Assembly: GCA_021464415.1 (NCBI GenBank)
Contig: CM038468.1
Location: 41,404,969-41,468,968 of the forward strand
Direction: 5' to 3'
Length of the DNA stretch: 64,000 nt
From: Lonicera japonica
Lineage: Eukaryota > Streptophyta > Magnoliopsida > Dipsacales > Caprifoliaceae
In this document: one piece after another, positions 12,417 through 23,059 of the stretch
How the letters are laid out: every line of letters begins with the position of its first letter
Position numbering within the stretch: position 1 is the stretch's first letter
Made by a program: the position numbers and the translations under genes
Notes under the pieces: generated by a model
Told to the model about the DNA's origin: nothing
Seen by the model: the letters and a program-made list of their open reading frames with translations, nothing else
The model's database searches: none

Positions 12417-14030
12417 TGTGAGAATCCGCAAATGCGACCCCCCGGGTCTCGTCCCCGTTCGGTTGGGCGTCTGAAACGTCGGAACCGATTCCGTCGTTTC
12501 ATTTGCTGGAGTGTCTTTGTTGATTCATATCAGGTGTCCCTATGTTCTATTTCTAGATGCAAAGGGGTCTGTTCAGAGTCGCCTGTACGTTTTACGAGAA
12601 AACGGACAAAAAGGGTCGTGTAAGAGGAAAGGCTATAGACAAGCCTTTCTTTACACATTTATCTACGAAACCAGGTTTCTATAGGGTTCGGAAACTATAT
12701 TACAGTTTGGGAAGGTGTTAAGCACCCATTCCTCCCTTTCAGTCTCTAGTGGTCTTTTATATGTTTATTCTATGTTGAAAAACTTGAATGCTTTTACTAA
12801 CAGTCTACTAGTTTCTAAGTGAAAACCCTAATTTTAGAAAAAACGGGAAAAGGGATGAAAACCTTTGTGTTCCCAGATCCGATGTTGAGTTTTGAGAAAT
12901 GCAAATACAAGTGACAAGAGTTTATTTTTCTTTAGAGATGGAGTTTCCCGTATTATTTCTCGGAGAATGACGGTTTTCTCGAGTTTTGACTTGTTTCGGA
13001 AAAAGTTTGGATCTTATATCGGAACTAATTCAATATGGAATTAGAACCCTTGAGGGGAGTTCTACCAACGTATCACAATCTATGAAACAAATAGGATATA
13101 TCGGGTTTTTTAATTCCTAAGTAAGTTTTATCGGTCCGGGTTTTGAAAACAGGGTTTTATCCGGACGGTAATATACTTATTCTTCTGGTTTTGCAAATGG
13201 TTTTATCAGGGTCTTTTGTTTTGAAAACGATAGACTATTTGTAACTTGGCAATAAGTTTATTCAAATAAAATGTGGACAAAACAACAAAAAGTAAAACAA
13301 GTACATAGATATTTAATGTTAAATACTATAAGAGACTTTCTTTACCTTTCCGACGAGAATAATAATAAGAAATAAAATATAATCCGGCGGAGAGATTTCC
13401 GGCGATAATAATCTTTTCCTTCTTCAGATATTTTCGAGAATTCGATTCCAGAGACGGGACACGTCGAGTGTCTGGAATAGATTCGATAATTCTTCAGAAA
13501 TAAGACGATAATAGAGAATAATTGACGAAGAACTAGAAGATCAGATTTTTAAGCTTGGAATTCTTCAATCCCAAGTTGCTGCCCTGAACCCTTGGGGGGT
13601 GTTGGTCTATTTATACTGCTCGGGGAAGATTGTCGCGCGACATTTCCCCAAAAAGTCAAGTGTCGCGCGACATATCTGTTTGTCGCGCGACATACCAAAT
13701 TCACTGTGCCTGTTTGTCGCGCGACATACCCGTATGTCGCACGACAAACGGCTGAAGTGATGGGTACTGACACTGTGATGTGTCAGAAAGTGGTTGGTCG
13801 GGTGCAGAGGGGTCTGTCGTGCGACAAAGGGATGTTTGTCGCGCGATATTCCCATGATTGTCGCGCGACATACTGATATGTCGTGCGACAATCCTACATA
13901 AAAATAGGTTTGTCGCGCAACAAACCCCTTCGGGGTAGTTTCGGGTGCTCGGGTGGGTCCCGACTCCAAAAACAGTAGTTCTGGTAGGTCGTTAGGGTTC
14001 TTGCGGGGGTCACAGATCGGGGTGTCTACA
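12417..14030 (-). repeat. Left LTR (3' LTR of the Gypsy element), 1614 bp
   Basis: Plus-strand sequence starts TGTGAGAATCCGC and ends GGTGTCTACA, so on the element's own strand it is TGTAGAC...CTCACA, with canonical TG/CA ends. It is nearly identical to 29264-30848. GAACG stands on both sides (12412-12416 and 14031-14035), which is unexpected on the internal side. It has one 30-bp palindrome-plus-spacer unit (about 13631-13660) that the right LTR lacks. Confidence 0.93.
13608..13922 (-). promoter_or_regulatory. LTR promoter: TATA box with clustered TGTCGCGCGACA palindromes (left LTR)
   Basis: On the minus strand (the element's sense strand) about ten perfect or near-perfect copies of TGTCGCGCGACA lie within 300 bp upstream of TATAAATA (plus-strand 13608-13615). 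The closest perfect copy, at 13631-13642, is 15 bp from the TATA box. Other copies include 13661, 13681, 13715, 13735, 13815, 13837, 13859, 13879 and 13911. Imperfect copies mostly differ by CG to TG or CA. The cluster and TATA box also exist in the right LTR at about 30455-30737. Confidence 0.7.
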
Positions 14031-14134
14031 GAACGTGACATGGATATATATATGTTTAATTCCTTTACTTGTAAGTAACTCTCTAAAACTAATGGTTGTC
14101 CAAGCTCTACCAAACAATATTGCTAACTGTTTAA
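14031..14134 (+). repeat. Duplicated target flank inside the element (copy of 30849-30954)
   Basis: Starting with GAACG right after the left LTR, about 104 bp match the DNA immediately right of the right LTR, including TTTAATTCCTTTACTTGTAA and CAAGCTCTACCAAACAATAT, with two or three substitutions and a TA-repeat length difference. Similarity ends at CTGTTTAA. This is where the polypurine tract and internal 3' end should be. Confidence 0.93.
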
Positions 14135-14159
14135 AGGAGTGTGTGTACGCAGAAAGTAT

Positions 14160-14490
14160 TCGTGGATGCCTCCGGAGAGGGCTTGTGTTTGATTGGATTG
14201 CCTCCGCAGAGGGCTTATGTTACCTCATTGCCTCTCTCGAGGACTTTCATTTGCTCCACTTGCCTCAGATGGGAGGGCTACCATTGTGCCTCTCTGGGAG
14301 GGCTTAACCTCAGGTGGGAGGACTACCATTGTGCCTCTCTGAGAGCGCTTTTGATCTGTAAGGATAACGAAAATTGCTTCTGGGAGGGCTTTCGTGAGTA
14401 ACTTTGCCTCTGAAGAGGGCTTGTGTTGTGATTTGCCTTTGAAGAGGGCTTGTGTTGTGATTTGCCTTTGAAGAGGGCTTGTGTTGTTTT
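14160..14490 (+). repeat. Degenerate then regular 29-bp repeats (GCCTCTGAAGAGGGCTTGTG)
   Basis: Three tandem 29-bp units start at 14403, 14432 and 14461. Looser copies of the GCCTC...GAGGGCTT theme fill 14160-14400. The array lies just inside the duplicated flank at the left end of the Gypsy internal region; no coding role is seen. Confidence 0.85.
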
Positions 14491-15317
14491 CTTGGTGAAT
14501 TTTCTTAGACTGCTAGAGTGAGAGAGAGAAATCCTTGTGAGGGTGAAAAGAGCTCCTCAAGGTCTAATCTTATCCGGATGTTCGTTTTCCTATATCTTTC
14601 TTGAACTTTATTCTCATGTTTTCCTCGCGTGAGGATACTTTTTTTAGAAGGCAGTTTTCGATTTTTCCTTTGCTCTTCCGCAGAGTGATGATTCGAGGTT
14701 TTTCCAAACCATCTCTTCTTTATCGTGCTGAAAAGAAAATTTGTTTGAAAGTTCAATCTCTGATCTCTGTTCTCTTCTTAGTTTTCTCTTTGGTGGGCCC
14801 ACATCGTATTCTGTTTTTCGATGTCCTTATTTCTCCCTCTTTTGGAAAAAGACTTTTCCTGGCCTTCTCTGTTTTTTGACCAGGAGTCTTTTCATCCCTT
14901 TGTCGTGATCAGGAGCCTTACTCACCCAAAACGAAGCCCTGAGCCGATTTTGGCCTAGCTGTCACTTTTGGTGTGGCTCTCCCTGCCACTCTGCATTTCT
15001 GTTTCTCTCGCTCGCTTTGGGCGCTCATGTGGGTTTCTTCTCTTTTCTACTCTTTCAATTTTTTTCTATTCCCGTCTTATCTTGCTATTCTGTTTTTTCT
15101 CATTCGATGGTCTCAGTCCTTCTGGGAGATCAGAGACTACTTTAACCGTTCGTATTTCATCCTCGCATTTTCGGAGAGATGATTTGGAAATTTTCCTCGA
15201 ACTTTCATCCTAGGTGTGCGGTTTTTTAGCAATTTTCCGGAAACTGCTTCTCAGAAGTCCTCCTGCAAGAGATAAAAATGAGACAAAGGTCAAAAAAATC
15301 AGGGGATGGGAAGAGTT

Positions 15318-15400
15318 TGTCGCGCGACACTTCGGTGTCTGGCTGTTTGTCGCGCGACAATGTGGCCATTTGTCGCGCGACAAACTGCCCTACTATATAA
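15318..15400 (+). promoter_or_regulatory. Promoter of the antisense PMD gene: three TGTCGCGCGACA copies and TATA box
   Basis: Perfect palindromes at 15318-15329, 15348-15359 and 15371-15382, spaced about 20-30 bp, followed 11 bp later by TATATAA (15394-15400). The PMD start codon follows 150 bp downstream after a CT-rich leader. Confidence 0.68.
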
Positions 15401-15548
15401 GCCCCTTGCTGAGCTCATTCCACCTCATTCTCTTCTTTCTCTTTCTCTCTCTAGCTCTCTTTTTCTCTTCTTTCTCTCTTCTCCCAAGCGCGGAAGCCCT
15501 GCCGCTTTTCCGATTTTTTCGACTTTCTCATTACTTTCCTATACACCG

Positions 15549-18500
15549 ATGGACCCCGCACACCCTGATAGATTGGAGGGTGACCAGGAGGAGGTCACTT
15601 TTACAGACGCTCATGGTGTCCTTCGCTGCAGTCCTCACCACGACGACTGGGAGGACTTGGATTGGTACGCCGAGGATGGGGTGGACCGCGGTCGGGCGGT
15701 GGTCTACCGAGACGCGACCCGGGCTGCTCCAGTTCCGGACATTCTTTGGCTCTTGATGGAGCCTGTTTCCCACGAGATTCGTCGTCGATTTCTGGTATGT
15801 CTTCTTTTCGTGTTTTTACCTGTTCTTTTATTTCTGTCGTTTCCTGCATGTATTTTTAAGCAATGTTAGTATGCATGTCTGTCTAGAAATAACATCCGAT
15901 TTCAGTAAACACATACTTTTACTTGTGATACCCTTTTAGGTTTTAAAAAATTACATAATTTTACCCTTATATCCTTATAACTCTCATAATTACACCAAAA
16001 TACCCTCAAGTTTGGAAAATTACATATTTTACCCTTATACTCTCATATCTCTCATAATTACACCAAAATACCCTCAGGTTTAGAAAATTACATAATTTAC
16101 CCTTATAACCTTATATCTCCCATAATTACACCAAAATACCCTCAGGTTTGAAAATTTACATAATTTACCCTTATAACCCTATACCTTTCATAATTACACC
16201 AAAATACCCTCAGGTTTGGAAAATTACATATTTTACCCCTATACTCCCATATCTCTCATAATTACACCAAAATACCCTCAGGTTTGGAAAATTACATATT
16301 TTACCCTTATAATCCTATATCTCCCATAATTACACCCAAATACCCTTAGGTTTGGAAAATTACATAATTTACCCCTATAATCCCATATCTCTCATAATTA
16401 CACCAAAATACCCTCAGGTTTGGAAAAAATTGCATAATTTACCCTTATAACCCCATATCTCTCATAATTACACCAAAATACCCTCAGGTTTAGGAAAATT
16501 ACATAATTTACCCTTATAATCCTATATCTCTCATAATTACACCAAAATACTCTCATGTTTGGAAAATTACATAATTTACCCTTATAATCCTATATCTCTC
16601 ATAATTACACCAAAATACCCTCAAGTTTGGAAAATTATATAATTTACCCTTATAATCCTATATCTCTCATAATTACACCAAAATACCCTCATGTTTGGAA
16701 AATTACATAATTTACCATTATAATCCTATATCTCTCATAATTACACCAAAATACCCTCAGGTTTGGAAAATTACATAATTTACCCTTATAACTCTATATC
16801 TCCCATAATTACACCAAAATACCCTTAGGTTTGGAAAATTACATAATTTACCCTTATAATCCTATATCTCTCATAATTACACCAAAATACCCTCAGGTTT
16901 GGAAAATTACATAATTTACCCTTATAACTCTATATCTCCCATAATTACACCAAAATACCCTTAGGTTTGGAAAATTACATGATTTACCCTTATAACTCTA
17001 TATCTCCCATAATTACACCAAAATACCCTCAGGTTTAGAAAATTACATAATTTACCCTTATAACTCTATATCTCCTATATTTATATCAAAATACCCTCCT
17101 AATCCTGTACTTGTTCCTTTTGTCCGCAGTGGGTTGGCCGTGGTTGGGGTTCTCCCAACACCATCTCTTTAGAGTGGCGACAGGCACCGGCCCCTGTCCA
17201 GGAGTTGCTTCTTGCGACTCCTTTTGGTCGTCTCTTTGATGCCCTTTCGGAGCGAGTATCTAGGGCAGCTGTGTTGGTGTCAGCTCTGGCTTGCCATTGG
17301 TGGGACACCACTCATACTTTCCACTGGAGCTGGGGGGAGATGACGATGACCCCTCTCGATTTGTTTGCTCTGACCGGAATTCTTCAGGGGGGTCCCTATT
17401 CAGATCGACGTCCCCTTGTGTCTGACAGCCGAGGGCATCGTTGGTGCATTAGGGTGGTTTCCGGAGCGACGGAGTTTCGGTGATACGATTCCTCGGGCCG
17501 TCTTGGTTACCCGGTTAGCCACGGAGAGAGCCCGATTAGCTGCCTCGGGAGCGCCGATGACCCGACAGGAGGCGCGCCAGTATGTCCCGCGTCCTTCTTC
17601 TACTGACGCTCCATGATCTGTTCGAGGCCCGTAGGGGAGACACGGCCCATCTCTGATGGCTGCCTTATCTCCGGGATTTCAGCATCATGTTCGATTATGA
17701 CTGGGGAGGCTTTATCCTTGCAGTCCTATATGATGCTATGGACCAGGTTTCTCGTCATTTAGCCCTGAACCTCAAGGGCTTCTCATTGTTATGGGAGGTA
17801 CACACTTTTATCCTTTTGATTCTTGCTTCAGTTCTTTACATTTTCCTTATTTGATTATTGCTGATATTCTCTATGTTTCTTCTTCAGAGTTGGTTTGTGG
17901 CGTATACCCGTTTGGGGCGCGCCCAGGTGGATCTCCTCGTCGAGAACGAGGATCAGTTTCCCTTTCTCCGCCGATTTATTGCGGGGAACAACAGGGCCCC
18001 TTACGTATACCGGACTCGAGAGACCGGTGCTGCTGCCGTCCATGACCTGCTGGAGGAGCAGGTAAATATTTTAGTACTTTTTCTTTCAATAAATAAAATG
18101 GAAAAATAGTATATATATGAATAACTGAAAATAAAATTTCGTTCTCCCTGTAGATTGAGTGGGCCCCCTGGGGTGATCTAGGCCTTCACTTCGGGTATGG
18201 CCGTGCTCTGACCGCCTCGAGGACTAGGCGGCTTATCCGAGACGAGTACGGCCTTCACTTTTATTTGGGTGAGAGTGGCCTCGCGTTCCACTACTTCCCC
18301 CCGTTCTGATGAGGCGGACGGGCGAGATTGATCCGGTGACGGTGCAGGCTTTGGTTGACGGTCTTGGTTTCTAGACGTTCACCGAGGAGGGAGACTACGC
18401 TGCTTTTGCTGCCCGTTACCTGATGAGGGAGTCCGAAGGGGACTCGGGGACGGGTCTTCTATGAGAGAATACCGGGCATTGGGAGGTGATCCCCATTATA

Positions 18501-19691
18501 TACGAGGACAGACCCACTTAGCTAGGGCGGTTCCGGGTCATTTGCCACCTGTCCCCGACCAGAGGGACAACATTCCGAATTCCGAGGACGAGGACCCCGA
18601 GGGAGAGAGGGATGTTCCTGCTGCTGCCGAGGGTGGTGGTAGGTCAGAGGGTGAGGGAGGTGATACGACGGCGGCTCCGGGGCAGTCACCTCAGACGACA
18701 CCCGTGGGGGAGCGGCGCGCTGAGGGTTTTGAGTTCCCTACCGGCCCTTCTGTGTCTCCGGGGGTCCTTTTTACTGCTGCTGAGGTTACCGAAGGGGAGA
18801 GCGGGATTTTCTGAGAGGTCCTGGGAGCCCGCGGACCTTGGGGCAGATTACGAGCAGTTTGGGCGGACTCCTCCTGCGGCGGTGACTACTCCTTCTGGCG
18901 GGGTACCTCCTTTGAGGGCGACGGCTATGGTGGATCCTCCAGGGGTCCGCACCTACGCTACGTTGACTCCTCTGCCGACGACTGTCATGGGGCCTCCAGT
19001 CCGATCTCCAGGTTTTGGCGGCTCCTCTTCTCGCCCTCTTTTGTTTCCCTATTCGCGAGGAGGGAGGGTCTACTTCTGCAGCTGTTCCTGCGGGGTCGTC
19101 TATTCCGTGGGTAGATCTACCCCCACTCCCCAGAGATATCTCTTATGTCGGCGCCGGCTTACGTCGATATCCTTGTCCCTGAGTACCCTCTTCCTGAGGA
19201 TACTTTCGACTACCTGGGTGGTCGCCCTGGTGACGAGGTACCTTCTTTTACCTTCTCTTGATTTTTTTTGTGCTTATTTGTTCTCTTGTCTGTGCTGACT
19301 CTCTTATCTCATGTCTTTTACAGAGGGTGAGTGTACGGGTGGCAGATCTGCGGGCTTGGCATGCCCAGTACCTCTACAGTTGAAACCTGCTCCAGTATGT
19401 CGGTCGAGACCCTCCAGCATACATGCGTGACTACCAGAGGGCTATTGACGTCTCTTTACGGCCAGACGACCCCTTGACTTCCTCTCATGCCAGGACGGAG
19501 TCTAGGCGCAGTAGCAGCCGGACTTCTAGGCGATCCTGATCCTCGGTGATCCGCCCGACGGCATCGGTTCAGTTTACGGGGCCTTCCCAGGTGGCAGTTC
19601 CTCCGGTTCCGGCGTCTCAGTTGTTGATCTCGCTCCCAAAGAGGGCTCGAGTGATAGTGGGAGCGTGTCAAAACGCGCTCGAGTAGATTAG
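15549..19691 (+). pseudogene. Antisense gene 1 of the Gypsy element: multi-exon plant mobile domain (PMD) protein
   Basis: ATG at 15549, about 150 bp after a TATATAA box (15394-15400). Exon 1 (15549-15794, 82 codons, MDPAHPDRLEGDQEEVTFTD) is followed by a 1.3-kb intron full of 68-bp repeats. Exon 2 (17130-17797) carries the PMD signature THTFHWSWGEMTMTPLD; it has a frameshift near 17440 and stops. Exons from 17888-18061 (WFVAYTRLGRAQVDLLVEN) and 18154 on (IEWAPWGDLGLHFGYGRAL) continue at good GT-AG sites. An acidic, Gly/Pro-rich low-complexity region (about 18560-19000) precedes a basic end (SKRARVD, stop 19689-19691). PMD proteins (PF10536, e.g. MAIL1/MAIN) act in silencing and genome stability in Arabidopsis; the role of transposon copies is not established. 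Confidence 0.7.
15935..17097 (+). repeat. 68-bp minisatellite, about 17 copies, within the PMD gene intron
   Basis: The unit contains AAAATTACATAATTTACCC, then TATATCTCTCATAATTACAC and CAAAATACCCTCAGGTTTGG. Copies start every 68 bp (for example at 16011, 16079 and 16147) and are well preserved with few substitutions. The array fills nearly all of the intron between 15795 and 17129. Confidence 0.95.
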
Positions 19692-20026
19692 TTTTCCCTT
19701 TCTGCATTTTTGTTAGTTTGGACAGATTTTGTATTTATTTTAGACATGTTTAGACAGATATTTAATTTTGAAAACCGTTTTTTCATTGATTTTATGAAAA
19801 TCTTTGTTTGTGTCTGATGATATACTATTTATTCTTTGTCTGTGAAAAGATATGTATATATATACTTGAGCCGGCGATTTTAGGAGCCATACCTTGTAGT
19901 ATAGTGATACTTATGTTTCCTGTAAAAGAACAAAGTAAGAACAAGAAAGCATCCAGAAATGATTCTTTTGGCAAAAATGACTGCTATGTGTAAGGAAAAC
20001 AAAAATAGGGTGACTCTAAATGGGTT

Positions 20027-20104
20027 TGTCGCGCGACAATCCCTCCTGGAAATGGGTTTGTCGCGCGACAAACAGGCACAGGACCCTCTTTTTTGCTATA
20101 AATA
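20027..20104 (+). promoter_or_regulatory. Promoter of the antisense DUF7745-type gene: two TGTCGCGCGACA copies and TATA box
   Basis: Perfect palindromes at 20027-20038 and 20059-20070, then TATAAATA at 20097-20104 and the start codon at 20143. The layout matches the LTR and PMD promoters. Confidence 0.68.
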
Positions 20105-20142
20105 CACCCATCTTCCTTCCCTTATCCCTACACTTTCTAAAG

Positions 20143-21399
20143 ATGTCCTCTTATCGCACAAAATCTGATTTTTCTTACGTCAAAGCTCGAGATGCCTTGA
20201 TATCTTCTGAAAACGGTCTGAACTTTGGTGCTTTTAGTCCTTTAGCGGGCTGGTGCCATCGTCCCATCGACTTTTCCTTTTTGTTAGGTGCCTTGTATTT
20301 CTGGAGTCCTGCGGACCATCTCTTCCGCTTTGGACTAGATGAGCTCTGCCCGACCTATGAGGAGTTCTCCTGGCTGTTGCGTTCTGACGTTCGTCTCCCA
20401 ATGGCAGTTCCCATAGAAGAAATCGGTCCCCGCGACATGCTAATTACTCTGTTAGCCATTCCCCAGGCGGCCTGTGATGGTTTCATTACCGACGGACTCC
20501 TTGACCTCCATAAAATGGTGAGGTTCTTTCATCGTTATGAAGATAGGGCCTCTTACGGCGTAGGGCGTACTGTAGCGGCCCTGATTTGCCTGGTTTCTGA
20601 TATGTTACTGGTGACGGGCTCTTCACGTGTTGATCCGACTATTCTGAGTCTGATTTACCAGGCTAGAAATGGGGAGTCTATAGTGCCGATCGTTCTTGCA
20701 GAGACCCTGAATGGTCTCGATGATGTTCAAAGGGGGGCCTCACCCTTCTTCCGGGGGAGTTCGCGTTTACTATACATGTGGCTGCTAGAGCGCTTTCGAT
20801 CGGTGGGTTTCAATGGGGTTCGGCTTGATAATCCGACGCATTTCTTTCGTCGTCCCCTCCTTGGGGCTTTGACCATGTCTTCCTCTGATTGGACGGTGTG
20901 GTTTTCGAAGAACTTCCGGGCTATTCGGTGAAACATTCCTTGGTGGAAGCTGAGGGAGATGGTGCTTAGTACGGGCGGTCAGAACTATGTTCGGCTCCGC
21001 GGGCTCTGGTTTACCTCCTTTTATCTCCCTGGGCGTCTTCTTCGGCAGTTTAACATTCCTCAGGAGGTTCCCCTTGGTCTAAACGACTTCTCCTCTGAGT
21101 CTAAATTTGTGACCCCGCATATTTCTTTATCAGTAGAGAGGATGTGGCGTGCTCGACTGACTCGTCAGTTCAACTATGCCCGTTTCGGTATTACTCGGCC
21201 CCTCCGGGCTGACATTATCCGCTCTCATTGGGGGTCTCTGGAAGGAGAGCTGATTGATGATCCCTTCCAGATGGAGTGGTTCCGATTCATGGATACCGAG
21301 GCTACTGATGAGAACATAGTTTTTGCCTACCAGGTCTTGGATGAGGCTCGAATCAATTTGGCTACTGAGGACCCAGTGTGGCCAACCCCTAGGGATTAG
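20143..21399 (+). pseudogene. Antisense gene 2 of the Gypsy element: DUF7745-type plant-mobile-domain-like protein
   Basis: Opposite in strand to gag-pol. ATG at 20143, about 40 bp after a TATAAATA box at 20097-20104. The frame runs 419 codons to 21397-21399 with one TGA at 20929-20931 (probably from CGA). It reads WSPADHLFRFGLDELCPTYE, then EFSWLLRSDVRLP, a motif pattern of the DUF7745 / aminotransferase-like plant mobile domain family found in Tat elements and dispersed in plant genomes. After the stop it continues IPWWKLREMVLSTGGQNYVR, HISLSVERMWRARLTRQF and ends WPTPRD. Function is unknown; relatives are linked to transposons and to silencing-related plant proteins. The 3' end is only 222 bp from the integrase stop, tail to tail. 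Confidence 0.72.
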
Positions 21400-21620
21400 T
21401 TTTTTTTGTATGTTGTATCTCCTTTGTATCTTCCGGTGTTTTGAACCACCTTTTAATAACATATGAGGGACTGCTTATGGGAAATAAATTTCATTACAAA
21501 GTTTAAACTGGGCCTGAAGTCACTTCTCAGGTTGCCTACGTTCCCCCTTTTGATTTTTTTAAAACAACATAATTTTTGTTGGGGCTCAGGTTTACGTAGT
21601 TCTTGTCTCACATATTACAC

Positions 21621-23001
21621 CTATTGATAATACTTCTTCAGTCGATCCATGTTGACCGGAGAATGCAGTAACTGCCCATCAAAATCAGTGAGTATAGCGG
21701 CACCTCCTGTATCGATTTCTTTGACGATATACAGCCCTGTCCACTTCTGCCCGAACTTACCCCTTAGATCTCTGGCTGGCTCTCGAATTTCTTTCAATAC
21801 GATGTCGTTCTTATTGATACCCCGAGTCCTCACTTTCTGGTTAAATGCCCGAGCGATTCTCTTCTGATACCCTTGATGGTGGTACGCGACTTTCAATCTC
21901 TTTTCATCCAGTAGGGCTAACTCGTTATAACGGGCCTGGACCCATTCCAGTTCGTTGACTTGATTCTCTAGCACTACCCTGAGGGAGGGGACCTCCAATT
22001 CAACAGGGAGGACTGCTTCCATCCTGTATGTAAGAGAAAACGGGGTTGCCCCGGTGGAGACCCTCTCGGTGGTGCGGTATCCCCACAATGCATATGGTAA
22101 TTTCTCCGGCCAGTCCCGACAGGTGTCGGTCATCTTGCTTAGGATATTCTTCAGATTCTTGTTGGCGACTTCAACCGCCCCATTGGTTTGTGGCCTGTAT
22201 GGCGAAGACCTGTGTCGGGTAATACCGTATTCTTCCATGACTGTATTAGCTTCTCCTTTGAAGTGGGTGCCGTTATCCGAGATGATTTCGTGTGGGACCC
22301 CATACCGGCAGACAATATTCCTTTTGATGAATCGGGCAACTTTCTTAGCATCAAGGGTCTGGAAAGATTCGGCTTCTACCCATTTGGTGAAGTAGTCGAT
22401 GGCCACTAGTATGAATTCATGGCCGTTGCTGGCTTTGGGTGAGATCTTCTCAATGACGTCGATTCCCCAGGTTGCGAAAGGCCAGGGAGCAGTCATGTTG
22501 TACAACTCTCTCGGTGGAAGTTTCTGGGATTTAGCATAAATTTGGCACTTGTGACAACGGCGTACGTGGTTAGCGCAGTCAGTTTGCAGGGTAGACCAGA
22601 AATAACCTTGTCTGATGATTTTGCGGGCAAGTGTATGTCCGCTCATATGAGGTTCCGCAATCGCCCCCATGTATCTGATCCATCATTCTGACTGATTCTT
22701 CTTCGGTGAGACATTGAAGATGAGTCCCGTCGTAGTTCCTCTTATACAATCTTCCGGCACAAAGTATGAACCCGGATGCTAATCTTCTGAGTGTGACCCG
22801 TGTCTTCTTGTCTGTTTGCCCGGGATACTGGTGATTTTTCAACAGGTTCCAGATATCGTAAAACCAAGTGGTCGAGTCCCCTTCTTCTTCATTCTCTACC
22901 TCCAAGGCCATGCAGTGTGCTGGTCCAGATTTCTTTTGTACTGTAAGGGTTATTTCTTCCATCCCCTCCGGGATATCAATCATAGATGCCAGGGTTGCCA
23001 A
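21621..23001 (-). pseudogene. Gypsy integrase (frameshifted)
   Basis: The end of the second RNase H segment and its linker (from 23001) leads, across a frameshift near 22630-22670, into an integrase of about 340 residues. It shows the HHCC zinc region (HMSGHTLARKI, CANHVRRCHKCQIYAK) and the DDE core (WGIDVIEKISP, IISDNGTHFKGE, PQTNGAVEVANKNLKN), then the C-terminal GPY-like region ending PVNMDRLKKYYQ. Integrase inserts the cDNA into the host genome. Only the small frameshift upstream separates it from the rest of pol. Confidence 0.9.
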
Positions 23002-23059
23002 TGCGTCAGCAAAACTGTTCTGAGACCTGGGGACATAGTAAAACTCCGCATGTTCGAAC

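Noticed and set aside
13608..13922. Regularly recurring palindromes with spacers of 6-50 bp that superficially resemble a CRISPR-like array
   Set aside because: They lie in the LTR of a plant retrotransposon, spacers are irregular and conserved between both LTRs, and the host is a plant. They are treated as promoter motifs.
13549..14113. Several overlapping frames of 70-170 codons on both strands of the LTRs
   Set aside because: They arise because the GC-rich palindromic repeats lack stop codons on either strand; both LTR copies carry them, with changed frames, and none resembles a protein.
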